A stretch of 64,000 bases of DNA from Brooklawnia propionicigenes (GTDB lineage Bacteria; Actinomycetota; Actinomycetes; Propionibacteriales; Propionibacteriaceae), in NCBI RefSeq assembly GCF_030297015.1, contig NZ_AP028056.1:1498939-1562938 (forward strand), written 5' to 3'. Below are positions 53,002 through 61,902 of the stretch, one piece after another. The translations under genes were made by a program, and so were the position numbers. Each line of letters starts with the position of its first letter. Within the stretch, counting starts at the first letter, position 1. The notes under the pieces are model-generated. The model was given only the letters and a program-made list of their open reading frames with translations, was not told the DNA's origin and made no database searches.

Positions 53002-54849
53002 TCATTGATTGATATAGGTTTCCACGATGCCCGAACGGTACTGGTTGCCTCCAATCGGGGGCAACGAGGTGAAGTAGACCATCAGCCAGCGCGTGGTGAC
53101 CGGTTCGTCCGGACTCAGCGTGGTTTCCGAACCACCCGCCGGATCAGAGGCGATGACCTGCCATTCGCTCACCGTATTCATGGGCGGGCTTGCGGCCGTG
53201 GCGTCGTTCTCGATCGGCACCATCAGCTGAACAGCGGTCGGCTCGTTGTCGAGCAGCAGCCGAACGCTGGCCACCGGCACAGCCGAGCCGAGATCATAGA
53301 CGATGCCCGCGCCGGGCTTGAGACCACCGAACGCCGGATTGTTGAGATAGGTCAGGGTGTGCCAGACCGTCGAGGTATCGCCATCGGCGGCGTACGGCGC
53401 CTGGCTGGAGTTCTCGTTGTTGTCGCCTCCGTCGGCGGCGGGGTCGAAGTCGAAGACCGACGCGATCTCCACTGGTGCTATCGCAGTCGGCTGGCCGCTC
53501 GTGGTTTCGTCTCCTCCGGAGCCACCGGTGGCACAACCGCGGATCTGCAGCACCAGCAACGCCACCACGACGAAGCCGATCAGCAGGACGATCACTCGTC
53601 GACCCAGAGCCGCGGAGGGAACCTTCTTGGACTTCAACCGGGGTGGCGCAGGTGCTGGACGAGGATGTGTCTCGACGCTTGGTGGTGCGGTGACCGGCGG
53701 TTCGTTCACCGCGGGCTGGGCCAAGGTGGGCCGCCAGTCATCATCGGCGGCCGGCCGCCACTTCTGCGCCTTCACCACCTCGGTCGGGGCCTCCGACTCA
53801 TCGACCAGGTCGGGAAGATTCGCGTCAAGCGAGGCCATTCGCTGGGTCGTCTCCGCGGGGTCCGCACGCATCGACACCCACTCAGTCTGCACCGGAGCGT
53901 GCGGAGGTGTCGCCATCTGGTGGTTGTGGCGCATCAGTGTCTCCAGCGACTCACCCGCGTCCACCAGGTCGGCCAGTCCGTCAAGCGAATCCGCGATGTC
54001 ATTGGCGCTGTGCAGGCCCGGACCGACCAGTCCCAGCTTCGGACGCAGGGCAGCCATCGTCACGGTGGACACGCTGGGTGCGATCGACGAATTGACCTCG
54101 TGCGGGCTGGCCCACAGCTGCTCGGCGCCCTGTCCGCTCGACCGGTTGAGCCGCAACGGAGCGGCCGGCAGCCCCCAATGACCGCCCTGCGGCTCGTCGG
54201 GAGGCACCGGCCAGGTGGCGGTGGTCAGGCTGTACAGCAATCTGCCCAGGTCATAGCAGTCGATGGCCTCTTGTTCTGCCCAGCTCAGCTGGTCCTCACC
54301 GGGTTTGGGACGCAGGGCCGCGTCGATCAGGAAGCCGACGATCTTGATGTTGCCGTTGACGGTGATGATCACTGAACTCGGGCTGATGCGCAGATGGAAC
54401 ATGCCACGGGCGTGCAAGGGCGCCAGCGCACTGGCCATCTGACCGACGATGTAGCTGGCCTGCTCACCGCTCACCGGGCCATTGCCCAGCAGTGTCTGCA
54501 GCGAATCGCCGACGGCGAACTCGCTGACCACGAACGACCAAGGCTCCTGACCAGTGGCCTCCAGAGCGTCCAATACCCGCAAGAACCGCGCATCAGTGAT
54601 GGTAGCGGCCTTGCGGGCGGCATTGAGAACCCAGCCCATCCGCTCGTCATCCGGGGCCAGCAGGTGCATGAGCACCGGGCGCGACAACACATTGTCGGTC
54701 GCCCGCCAGGTCATGATGCCTTCGTTGGAGGCGAGCAGTGCCTCCAAGCGGTAACGGCCGGAGAGCATCAGCCCGGCGGTCGCGGTCGGTCGAACAACGC
54801 GTCCGGTGGGATCGGTAGCCGGAGAATCGGGCGAATAGTCAGATGTCAC
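53002..54849 (-). CDS. Pseudokinase with transmembrane helix and discoidin-like outer domain (MviN C-terminal half)
   Basis: A 615-residue protein. A kinase-like domain spans about residues 25-260, but the key residues are lost: the HRD motif reads HLRISPSSV and the DFG motif is VGFLID, so it is a pseudokinase. A Pro-rich linker of about 130 residues follows, then one helix (RRVIVLLIGFVVVALLVLQI) and an outer F5/8-type domain with AADGDTSTVWHT and KPGAGIVYDLG. In mycobacteria this arrangement forms the C-terminal half of MviN, the MurJ flippase fusion. GTG 54849 has GGGAGG just upstream; ATG 54861 is the alternative. Confidence 0.82.
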   Translation of the reverse strand: MTSDYSPDSPATDPTGRVVRPTATAGLMLSGRYRLEALLASNEGIMTWRATDNVLSRPVLMHLLAPDDERMGWVLNAARKAATITDARFLRVLDALEATGQEPWSFVVSEFAVGDSLQTLLGNGPVSGEQASYIVGQMASALAPLHARGMFHLRISPSSVIITVNGNIKIVGFLIDAALRPKPGEDQLSWAEQEAIDCYDLGRLLYSLTTATWPVPPDEPQGGHWGLPAAPLRLNRSSGQGAEQLWASPHEVNSSIAPSVSTVTMAALRPKLGLVGPGLHSANDIADSLDGLADLVDAGESLETLMRHNHQMATPPHAPVQTEWVSMRADPAETTQRMASLDANLPDLVDESEAPTEVVKAQKWRPAADDDWRPTLAQPAVNEPPVTAPPSVETHPRPAPAPPRLKSKKVPSAALGRRVIVLLIGFVVVALLVLQIRGCATGGSGGDETTSGQPTAIAPVEIASVFDFDPAADGGDNNENSSQAPYAADGDTSTVWHTLTYLNNPAFGGLKPGAGIVYDLGSAVPVASVRLLLDNEPTAVQLMVPIENDATAASPPMNTVSEWQVIASDPAGGSETTLSPDEPVTTRWLMVYFTSLPPIGGNQYRSGIVETYINQ

Positions 54850-54899
54850 GATGCCTCCCATGGCCGATGACGGATGATGACGCAGTGCCTCTCATGGCC

Positions 54900-56864
54900 T
54901 CAGCCCTCCTGGTTCTCACGATGCATTGAGCGCACCCGGTAGGCGGTGGCGCCGAGCAGCACCACCCCCGAAGCCACAATGATGATCCATGCCACTCGGC
55001 CCGACTGTGCGGCGGTGATGGTGAAATCGACCGGCGTGCCGACCGGGTGACCACCGCTGGTGACCACCTGCGCCCGCATCGCCACCACGCCGTTGCCCTC
55101 GGCAACCGGGCTCACCCGCACGGTAGCCGACTCCCCGGGCTGCACCAGGATCAGTTCCGAGTCGGCCACCGAGATGCGCAGTGGATTGTCGGATTCAAAA
55201 TGGACGCGCACCCTCAGCTGATAAGCGGTGTTGTTGGTTACGGTCACCGGCAGCAGATTGTCCTCGGACGACGTCGTCACCCAGTCGCTGATGCGCAGCT
55301 GGATCGCGTCCGGGCTGAGGACGGCCATCGCCGGCTCGCTCGCCAGGCGGAGCCACTCGGTCTGGGCCTGGCTGTTGCGTCCGAAGGTGATCGACCAGGC
55401 CCCCGGCACGACCCGGTTCGACGGGTCGACGGTCTCGTCCGGCAGCTCGATGAGCTCGTCCCAGGCCGTCAGCAGGCCTTCGGTGCGCGAGGTCGCTTCG
55501 GCCAGCGCATCACTGGAGGCCACGGTTTCACTGGGCCAGTTGGGGGTGCCGGCCGATGAGGCGGCCGAGGTCAGATCGGTGATCGCGTGCCGGGTGCGCC
55601 ACGATTCGTCCGCCAGCGCCATCTCGGCCTGCGCCGTGGTGGTGACGAGTTGAATCGACGGCACCCCCTGGGTACCACCGATGAGTTGACGCGCCAGCAG
55701 CCAGCCGCGGGCTTGGACCGGGTTCGCGGCTGGCTGCGCGGTCGAGGCGGGATCAACGCTCAGCAACGGCACGCCAGCGGCATCGTGCAGCAGCTGGCTG
55801 CTGCCGAGATTGCTCGCCAGCAGCCAGGAGGGCGAGACCTCCGCGAGGGCCGCAGCCGACTGTTCATCGACCCAACCGTCGTAGGGCGCCACGACCAGCG
55901 GTAATGCTGCCATCAGGTGACCGTCCGGCAAGGTCGCCGACTGCCGGACGAGGTCCGCCTTCCCGGACGCCACGGCCTGAGCCAGATCGACCGAACCGTA
56001 CAGTCCACGGGCCACCCGGCCGCTGGTCATCAGTGCGTTCACCCGGTCGAGCCACGCCTGCGCCTGCGCGCTGCCGGCGGAGTTCACTTGGGACTGGCCA
56101 CCGTCGCTCAGCCGTAGGGCGTGCGGCAGGGCCAACGCGGTCACCTCGTCGTACAGCTGCGGATCGATAACAACGAGCACATTGTCCTGCTCGCCGAGGG
56201 TGAGCAGCCGCTCCAGGCGCCCTGCCACCTCGGCCGACAAGGAGTCGTCGGCGAATACCGGCAGCTGGTCGGCGTTCGACTCCAACGGCAGCAGGCTCGG
56301 CCGCGCGTTGAGTAGCACGATGGTGCCCACGTCCACCCGAGTGTCCCCGGGGTAGGCGATGAGGGACGACGAGCCGCCGATTTCTCGGGGACCGCTGAAG
56401 ACCTGAACACCGACCTGATAGGCCGCTCCCGGCTGGCTCAGCCACGACTGTTCGGCGGTGCCCGGACTCAGATCGGTGCGCACCGTGAACTCTGCGGTCG
56501 CGCCCGGGGCGAGTTCGCCGCCGGTGCCGAGCTGGGCGGTCGCATCCGGGGACTGCATCGCCTCCCCTGAGGCCTGCGGATCGGCCAGGGCCGCATCCAA
56601 CGCGGCCAACGTGGTGATCGGAGTCGCATCCCGCCACAGATGCGCCTCCAGCTGGGTGAGGGTCTGGCTGGACTGGTTGGTGACGCGTCCGCTGATAACC
56701 AGTTCGCCGCCGCCGCTGAGCACCGTGGGGGTGATGGAGGTCAGCTCGACGAGCAGATCGTCGGACTCGTCCGCGTGGCCTGCTGCGGTGGGCAGGCAGG
56801 TGAGCGCCAGGAGCAGACCGAGCATGACGCCCAGCAGCCTCACACGCCTTGGGTTCAGTGCCAC
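54900..56864 (-). CDS. DUF6049 family exported membrane protein
   Basis: A 654-residue envelope protein. A signal peptide (about 1-32, LLGVMLGLLLALTCLPTAAG), a large outer region and a C-terminal helix (VAWIIIVASGVVLLGATAY) with a short basic tail are seen. It corresponds to the gene before mviN in mycobacteria (Rv3909-like). Function is unknown; the neighbourhood points to cell-wall assembly. It starts 10 nt before the end of the MFS gene upstream. Confidence 0.85.
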   Translation of the reverse strand: MALNPRRVRLLGVMLGLLLALTCLPTAAGHADESDDLLVELTSITPTVLSGGGELVISGRVTNQSSQTLTQLEAHLWRDATPITTLAALDAALADPQASGEAMQSPDATAQLGTGGELAPGATAEFTVRTDLSPGTAEQSWLSQPGAAYQVGVQVFSGPREIGGSSSLIAYPGDTRVDVGTIVLLNARPSLLPLESNADQLPVFADDSLSAEVAGRLERLLTLGEQDNVLVVIDPQLYDEVTALALPHALRLSDGGQSQVNSAGSAQAQAWLDRVNALMTSGRVARGLYGSVDLAQAVASGKADLVRQSATLPDGHLMAALPLVVAPYDGWVDEQSAAALAEVSPSWLLASNLGSSQLLHDAAGVPLLSVDPASTAQPAANPVQARGWLLARQLIGGTQGVPSIQLVTTTAQAEMALADESWRTRHAITDLTSAASSAGTPNWPSETVASSDALAEATSRTEGLLTAWDELIELPDETVDPSNRVVPGAWSITFGRNSQAQTEWLRLASEPAMAVLSPDAIQLRISDWVTTSSEDNLLPVTVTNNTAYQLRVRVHFESDNPLRISVADSELILVQPGESATVRVSPVAEGNGVVAMRAQVVTSGGHPVGTPVDFTITAAQSGRVAWIIIVASGVVLLGATAYRVRSMHRENQEG

Positions 56865-56873
56865 GCGATCATC

Positions 56874-58367
56874 CTAGGTTCTGAGACTTCGGCCGTCGCC
56901 GAGGATCCGCAGGTCGACGATCGCGAAGGCCAAGGCGATCAGCTGGATTGCGACGATGACACCGATGGCAGCACTGAACCCCGCCGTCCAGCTGACCGGC
57001 AGGACCCAGAACAGCACAGCGGTGATCATCGCGTTTCCGACCGCAGTTCCGATGCGCTCGGCCACCTGCTTCACGGCACCGGCAGTACCGCCGATGTTGG
57101 CCGGGATATCTTCTTGGCTGAGCGCCTGATTGCAGGTGTTGACGGCGCCGACGCCGAGGCCGTACAAGATCAGGGGCACCGCCAGCCACATGTAGTGCAG
57201 CGGCGGAGCATCGCCGTCCATGCTCCACGACATGACGATGGCGATGAGCAGCCCGACGATCGAACAGCTGAAGGCCCCGATGACGATCTTCCGGCCGGAC
57301 GTGATGACGTGACGCCCACTCCACAGCGACGCAACCGCCGTGGCGGCCGCGTTGGGCAGCCCGACCATCCCGACCATCACCGCGGCGGCACCCAGACCGC
57401 TCTGCAGATGCAGGGCGATCACCACGAACGTGGAGGTCGCACCGAGGAACTGCAGTCCCGAGATGAGAGTGGCGTGGGTGAACGACCGGATGCCGAACAG
57501 TCTCAGGTTGACCATCGGCTGATGCCCGGCCTGCTCGTAATTGCGTTCCCACCAGACCCACGACCACGCCAGCAGTGGCACCGCGATGAGCAGCAGGAAG
57601 CCGACTCGTTGGTGCAGCATGAACGGAAGCATCACGGCCAGCACTGTCAGCGAGAGCAGGACCATTCCCACCGGGTCCAGGTCGAGCTCCACCGGTACGA
57701 AATCGCCGCGTTCCTTGGCGAGCCGGCGTTCCCGCTCGGGTCCGAACGGCAGCCAGCGGAAGCCGAGAATGATGGTCAGGACTCCGATCGGCACGTTCCA
57801 CAGAAACGACGCCCGCCAGCCGGCATTGGGACCGAGCGAGTTGATCAATAGCCCGGTCAGCAGCGGGGCGATCGCTACCGAAGCCGATACCACAAGGCCG
57901 AACAGTGAAAACGCCCAGGCTCTCTGTTGGCCGCTGAAGTACTGGACGATCATCCCGTTGACCTGCGGGGTCGAGATGCCCGCGCCCACTCCCTGGACGA
58001 TCCGCATCGCGTTCATCCACATCGGGTCATGGACCGTTGCGCAGATCAGCGACGCCACGGTGAACAGCGCGACCCCAGCGAGAAAGACCGAGCTTCGTCC
58101 CAGAACGTCGCCGGTGCGCCCGGCCGCGACCAGCACCATGCCGAAGGCCAGCGCGTAGCCCGACAACATCCACTGCACGTCGGAGTTCGAAGCACCGAGG
58201 CTCGACTCGATGCTCGGCAGGGCCACGTTGATGGCGCTGATCGCCATCATGGTCATCGCCAGAATCGACAGTAGGACGACCAGCATCCGACCGCGATGAA
58301 AGACGCGGTCGGTGCCCGGCACGCGGATGATGGACTCGTCGTCGGGCGGATCGGATTCACCGCTCAT
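56874..58367 (-). CDS. MFS transporter, DHA2 (14-helix) type
   Basis: A 497-residue permease. A hydrophilic acidic N-terminus precedes helix 1 (LVVLLSILAMTMMAISAINV), then motif A-like GRTGDVLGRSSVF and about 14 helices. The helix-5 region VQGVGAGISTPQVNGMIVQY resembles motif C of exporters. It overlaps the pcnA stop by 11 nt, so it is co-translated with it, although the functions seem unrelated. A drug or metabolite exporter is likely. In mycobacteria a mutT-type gene sits here instead. Confidence 0.88.
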   Translation of the reverse strand: MSGESDPPDDESIIRVPGTDRVFHRGRMLVVLLSILAMTMMAISAINVALPSIESSLGASNSDVQWMLSGYALAFGMVLVAAGRTGDVLGRSSVFLAGVALFTVASLICATVHDPMWMNAMRIVQGVGAGISTPQVNGMIVQYFSGQQRAWAFSLFGLVVSASVAIAPLLTGLLINSLGPNAGWRASFLWNVPIGVLTIILGFRWLPFGPERERRLAKERGDFVPVELDLDPVGMVLLSLTVLAVMLPFMLHQRVGFLLLIAVPLLAWSWVWWERNYEQAGHQPMVNLRLFGIRSFTHATLISGLQFLGATSTFVVIALHLQSGLGAAAVMVGMVGLPNAAATAVASLWSGRHVITSGRKIVIGAFSCSIVGLLIAIVMSWSMDGDAPPLHYMWLAVPLILYGLGVGAVNTCNQALSQEDIPANIGGTAGAVKQVAERIGTAVGNAMITAVLFWVLPVSWTAGFSAAIGVIVAIQLIALAFAIVDLRILGDGRSLRT

Positions 58368-59862
58368 CGCGGCTCCCCCACCATTGCTGCAGTTCCGCGG
58401 CGGCGCGCTCCGGACCCAACGGACCCTCCTCGATGCGCCGGCCGAGCAGGAACTGGTAGGCCTGGCCGACTTCCGGCCCCGGCCCGATGCCGAGCAGGGC
58501 CATGATCTGGTTGCCGTCCAGATCAGGACGCATGGCATCCATTTCTTCGGCGGCGGCCAGCTCGTCGATCCGGAACTCCAATTCGTCATAGGCGCGCCGC
58601 AGCCGCTCGGCCTTGCGCACATTGCGCGTCGTGCAGTCGCTGCGGGTCAGGATGTGCAGCCGCTCCAGCTGATCGCCGGCATCGCGCACATAGCGGCGCA
58701 CGGCAGCGTCGGACCAACCGCTGGACGCGCCGCCGGAAGACCCCTCCGCATAGCCGTGGAAGCGCAGGTGCAAGGCGATCAGATCGCTGACCGCGTTGGT
58801 CGTCTCCTTGGAGTAGTGCAGCGCCCGAAGCCGTTTGCGCGCCATCTTGGCACCCACGATGTCGTGATGATGGAAGGTGACCTTGCCGTCTTCGAAGCCG
58901 CGGGTGGCCGGCTTGCCGATATCGTGCAGCAGCGCCGCCAGCCGGACGATCAGATCGGGCTGATGATTCGGGTTGGGTTGCCCGTCGATGAAGTCGCGGG
59001 ACTTCTCCAGCGCGATCGCCTGTTCCAAGACGATCAGCGAATGCTCATAGACATCCTTGTGACGCATATGCTCGTCGCGCTCCAAGCGCATCGCGGGTAG
59101 CTCTGGCAGCACGATGCCGGCGACTCCGGTGGCCACCAGCAGATCGAGTCCGGCACGCGGGGAGTCGGTCAACAGCAGCTTGCTCAGTTCGTCGCGCACC
59201 CGTTCGGCGCTGATGATCGTAATGCGATCAGCCATCTCGGTCATGGCCTGCCTGGCCGCCGAGTCGATCTCGAAATCCAGCTGGGAAGCGAAACGTGCGG
59301 CACGCATCATGCGCAGCGGATCGTCGCCGAAGCTGATCTCGGGGGTGCTCGGGGTGCGCAGCGTGCGCTCGGCCAGATCGGTCAGGCCTCCGTAGGGATC
59401 CACGAAACGCCAATCGCCCAGGTCGCCGCAGCCCACATCGAGGGCCATCGCGTTCACGGTGAAATCGCGGCGCATCAGGTCATCCTCGACGCTCAGCCCA
59501 TAGACCACCTCGGGCTTGCGGGAACTGCTGCGGTACGAATCCGCGCGGAAGGTGGTGACCTCGATCAGCCATTCGTGGTCGCCGCGCCTGGCCAGTGCGC
59601 TGATGGTGCCGAAGTCGCGGCCGACATCCCACACGGCGTCGCTGATCTCGTTGAGCAGTCGCTGGGTCTCATCGGGCCGCGCTGATGTGGTGAAGTCGAG
59701 GTCGTGACCCGAGGTGCCCAACAGGGCGTCGCGCACCGAACCGCCCACCAGGTAGAGCTCGTGACCGGCTGCGGTGAACGCCCGGCCCAATTCGGTGATG
59801 ATGGGGCTGGCCGGAAGAAGGGACGCCAAGGCAGTTGACTGGGCGCGGCTGACGTTGGACAT
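58357..59862 (-). CDS. pcnA: CCA tRNA nucleotidyltransferase
   Basis: A 501-residue class II nucleotidyltransferase. The catalytic motif is LVGGSVRDALLGTSGHDLDF. The neck and head follow (RDFTVNAMAL, DPLRMMRAARFASQ). An HD domain has RLAALLHDIGKPATRG and VTFHHHDIVG. It adds or repairs the CCA end of tRNAs, needed here since the tRNA-Ile gene lacks CCA. No ribosome site precedes ATG 59862, but TACACT lies 7 nt upstream, so the mRNA may be leaderless. Confidence 0.94.
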   Translation of the reverse strand: MSNVSRAQSTALASLLPASPIITELGRAFTAAGHELYLVGGSVRDALLGTSGHDLDFTTSARPDETQRLLNEISDAVWDVGRDFGTISALARRGDHEWLIEVTTFRADSYRSSSRKPEVVYGLSVEDDLMRRDFTVNAMALDVGCGDLGDWRFVDPYGGLTDLAERTLRTPSTPEISFGDDPLRMMRAARFASQLDFEIDSAARQAMTEMADRITIISAERVRDELSKLLLTDSPRAGLDLLVATGVAGIVLPELPAMRLERDEHMRHKDVYEHSLIVLEQAIALEKSRDFIDGQPNPNHQPDLIVRLAALLHDIGKPATRGFEDGKVTFHHHDIVGAKMARKRLRALHYSKETTNAVSDLIALHLRFHGYAEGSSGGASSGWSDAAVRRYVRDAGDQLERLHILTRSDCTTRNVRKAERLRRAYDELEFRIDELAAAEEMDAMRPDLDGNQIMALLGIGPGPEVGQAYQFLLGRRIEEGPLGPERAAAELQQWWGSRDER

Positions 59863-59934
59863 TTTAGCCAGTGTAGACGGTTGGCCGCCGTGAATCGTCC
59901 GCGGCCTACCCCGGCGCTCCCGTGCCGCTGGGGC

Positions 59935-60002
59935 TTCTCGCGCCCAGAATCTGAGGTTGCGCCCGATATATCGCGCGCGGCTTCGGATTCCGGGCGCGGG
60001 AA
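59935..60002. repeat. 68-bp palindromic repeat, copy A
   Basis: An imperfect palindrome centred on CGATATATCG, starting 4 nt from the EamA stop and lying upstream of pcnA. It has the same length and layout as 63891-63958. Most differences between its arms leave G-U pairs in RNA. It may end the EamA transcript. Confidence 0.8.
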
Positions 60003-60005
60003 CAG

Positions 60006-60962
60006 TCAGTGCGGGCGATGGCCCGGGGTGGAGCCACCCAGCCGGTGGTGCTGACGCGCGCTCGAGGTGATCGTCGCACCGGCCGACGCCACCGCGACCG
60101 CAACCAGCGCCACCCAGTCGGTGGCGCCCAGCAACTCACCCAGCAGAATCCAGCCCGCCAGCGCGGCCGCCGCCGGGGCCAGCGCCTGCAGGATGCCGAA
60201 GATGTTCGGTGAGATGCGCCCCAACGCGATGATGTCGAGCCGGTAGGGCAGCACCGAACTGAACACCCCGACCACCAGGCCCATGGCCAGCACGCCCGGC
60301 GTCCACAGCGGATCGCCGGCGACATGAATGGCGGGCACGGCCAGCATGAGCGCGCCGGACGCACACGCGATCGTCACCAGGTCGGAGCCGCGCCAGTACT
60401 GGCGGGCCCGGGCACCCAGGACGATGTAGCCCGCCCAGCAGCAGGCAGCCGCGAGCACCAGGGCCAGACCGACGGGGTCGAGGCTGACGGGCCGGAAGCC
60501 GAGCAGCGCCACGCCCAGCCCGGCAAGTGCAGCCCACAACAGATCGAGGCGTCCCCGTGAGCCGATGATGGCCACCGCGAGCGGGCCGAGGTACTCGATG
60601 GTCACCGCGATGCCCAGCGGAATCGTCCGGATGGCCAGATAGAACGTGGTGTTCATGGTGACCAGAGCGATCACATACCCGGCCAGCGCGAGCATCGTGC
60701 GGCGGGTCAGCCGAGTCCGTGACCGAGGCCCCTGGTGCCGGGCGCCACGGACCGCCGCGCCGAGGACTTGCAGACCGACCAGCACAATGGTCGCGAAGAC
60801 GAACCGTAGCCAGGCCACGCTCAGGGCCGGCACGATGTCGAACAGGCCCTTGCCGACCGCGGCGCCGGTCTCGACGCAGATCACCGACGCCAGTGCGCAG
60901 CCGATCGCCAGTTCATGGGAAATGGGTGCATTGGGTTGGTCGGGGTCGGGTTGGTCGGTCAT
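60006..60962 (-). CDS. EamA/DMT-family permease
   Basis: A 318-residue transporter with ten helices in two EamA repeats. The first includes ALSVAWLRFVFATIVLVGLQ and the second ALVLAAACCWAGYIVLGARA. It resembles the RhaT/threonine-homoserine exporter group. Substrate unknown. The C-terminus is hydrophilic and His-rich. Confidence 0.88.
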   Translation of the reverse strand: MTDQPDPDQPNAPISHELAIGCALASVICVETGAAVGKGLFDIVPALSVAWLRFVFATIVLVGLQVLGAAVRGARHQGPRSRTRLTRRTMLALAGYVIALVTMNTTFYLAIRTIPLGIAVTIEYLGPLAVAIIGSRGRLDLLWAALAGLGVALLGFRPVSLDPVGLALVLAAACCWAGYIVLGARARQYWRGSDLVTIACASGALMLAVPAIHVAGDPLWTPGVLAMGLVVGVFSSVLPYRLDIIALGRISPNIFGILQALAPAAAALAGWILLGELLGATDWVALVAVAVASAGATITSSARQHHRLGGSTPGHRPH

Positions 60963-61031
60963 CTGCTCCGTGGTCTCTGTCGCTCGGCACGCCGGCAGGC
61001 CGCCGTGCAGACCGCCGGGAGGCCGTCTGCG

Positions 61032-61889
61032 TCAGGCGAGGGTGGGCAGGATCGCCTTGATGCCGGCTGCCTGCAGGGCGCTGACGGCGCGCGTCCTGAC
61101 CTCGCGTTCCAGTGCCCACTGCTTGTTGCCCGGGCACTTGACCACCACAGCATAGATGGCCTGCCCGGCCTCGAACCTGGTGAGCCCAAGCACGGTGGGT
61201 GGTTCGAGCATCTGCTCGTGCCACTGTTCGTCCTCATCGAGGTCCTTCGCGACCCCGACGAGCAGGCCGAGGATGGTCTGGGGGTTCTCGTTGGGGTTGA
61301 CCGGTATCTCAACAGTGCCGGACGACCAACCCTGCGTCCGGTTGCCGAGGGTGACGATCTCACCGTTGCGGATGTACCAGATCTCACCGCTGTCGTCGCG
61401 GATGCGGGTCGCCCGCAAGGCCAGTGACAGCACTGTGCCGCTGATCTCGCCCACGTCGATGTAGTCACCGACGCCCAGCTGATCCTCCAGCATCAGGAAG
61501 ATGCCGGAGATGACGTCCTTGACCAGGCTCTGCGCGCCGAAGCCCAAGGCGATGCCGCCGATGCCGGCCGACGCGAGTGCAGGCATGATGTTGAGTCCGA
61601 GCGTCTGCAGAATCATGAAGACGGCGACCAGGCCGATCAGTGCGTCCAGCATCGAGCTCAGCATCGTGGCGAGCGTCCGGGTGCGGTGAATCTGCCGGTT
61701 GTTGTCGAAGCTACCGGCCTTCGACAGGGCCGCGGCCGCTCGCTGACTGAGATTCTCGCCCTGATCCTTCGGACGATTGCTCATCTTGACCCAGCGGTTG
61801 ATGAGGCGTTTCAGGACGCCGCGCAGCACCAGCGACAGGATCGCGATGACGGCGATATCGATGAGGGTATCTGGCCAGGTGAAAGTCAT
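61032..61889 (-). CDS. Small-conductance mechanosensitive channel (MscS family)
   Basis: A 285-residue channel. Three membrane helices come first; the pore helix region is PALASAGIGGIALGFGAQSL, followed by VKDVISGIFLMLEDQLGVGD and the beta domain (YIDVGEISGTVLSLALRATR). It releases solutes at low osmolarity. ATG 61889 gives the usual N-terminus; an in-frame start further upstream reaches into the penicillin-binding gene. Confidence 0.92.
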   Translation of the reverse strand: MTFTWPDTLIDIAVIAILSLVLRGVLKRLINRWVKMSNRPKDQGENLSQRAAAALSKAGSFDNNRQIHRTRTLATMLSSMLDALIGLVAVFMILQTLGLNIMPALASAGIGGIALGFGAQSLVKDVISGIFLMLEDQLGVGDYIDVGEISGTVLSLALRATRIRDDSGEIWYIRNGEIVTLGNRTQGWSSGTVEIPVNPNENPQTILGLLVGVAKDLDEDEQWHEQMLEPPTVLGLTRFEAGQAIYAVVVKCPGNKQWALEREVRTRAVSALQAAGIKAILPTLA

Positions 61890-61902
61890 GTCCGCTCGCT
61901 GA

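Noticed and set aside
58357-59862. Poly(A) polymerase identity for pcnA
   Set aside because: The HD domain and the class II motif fit CCA-adding enzymes of actinobacteria; the pcnA name is historical.
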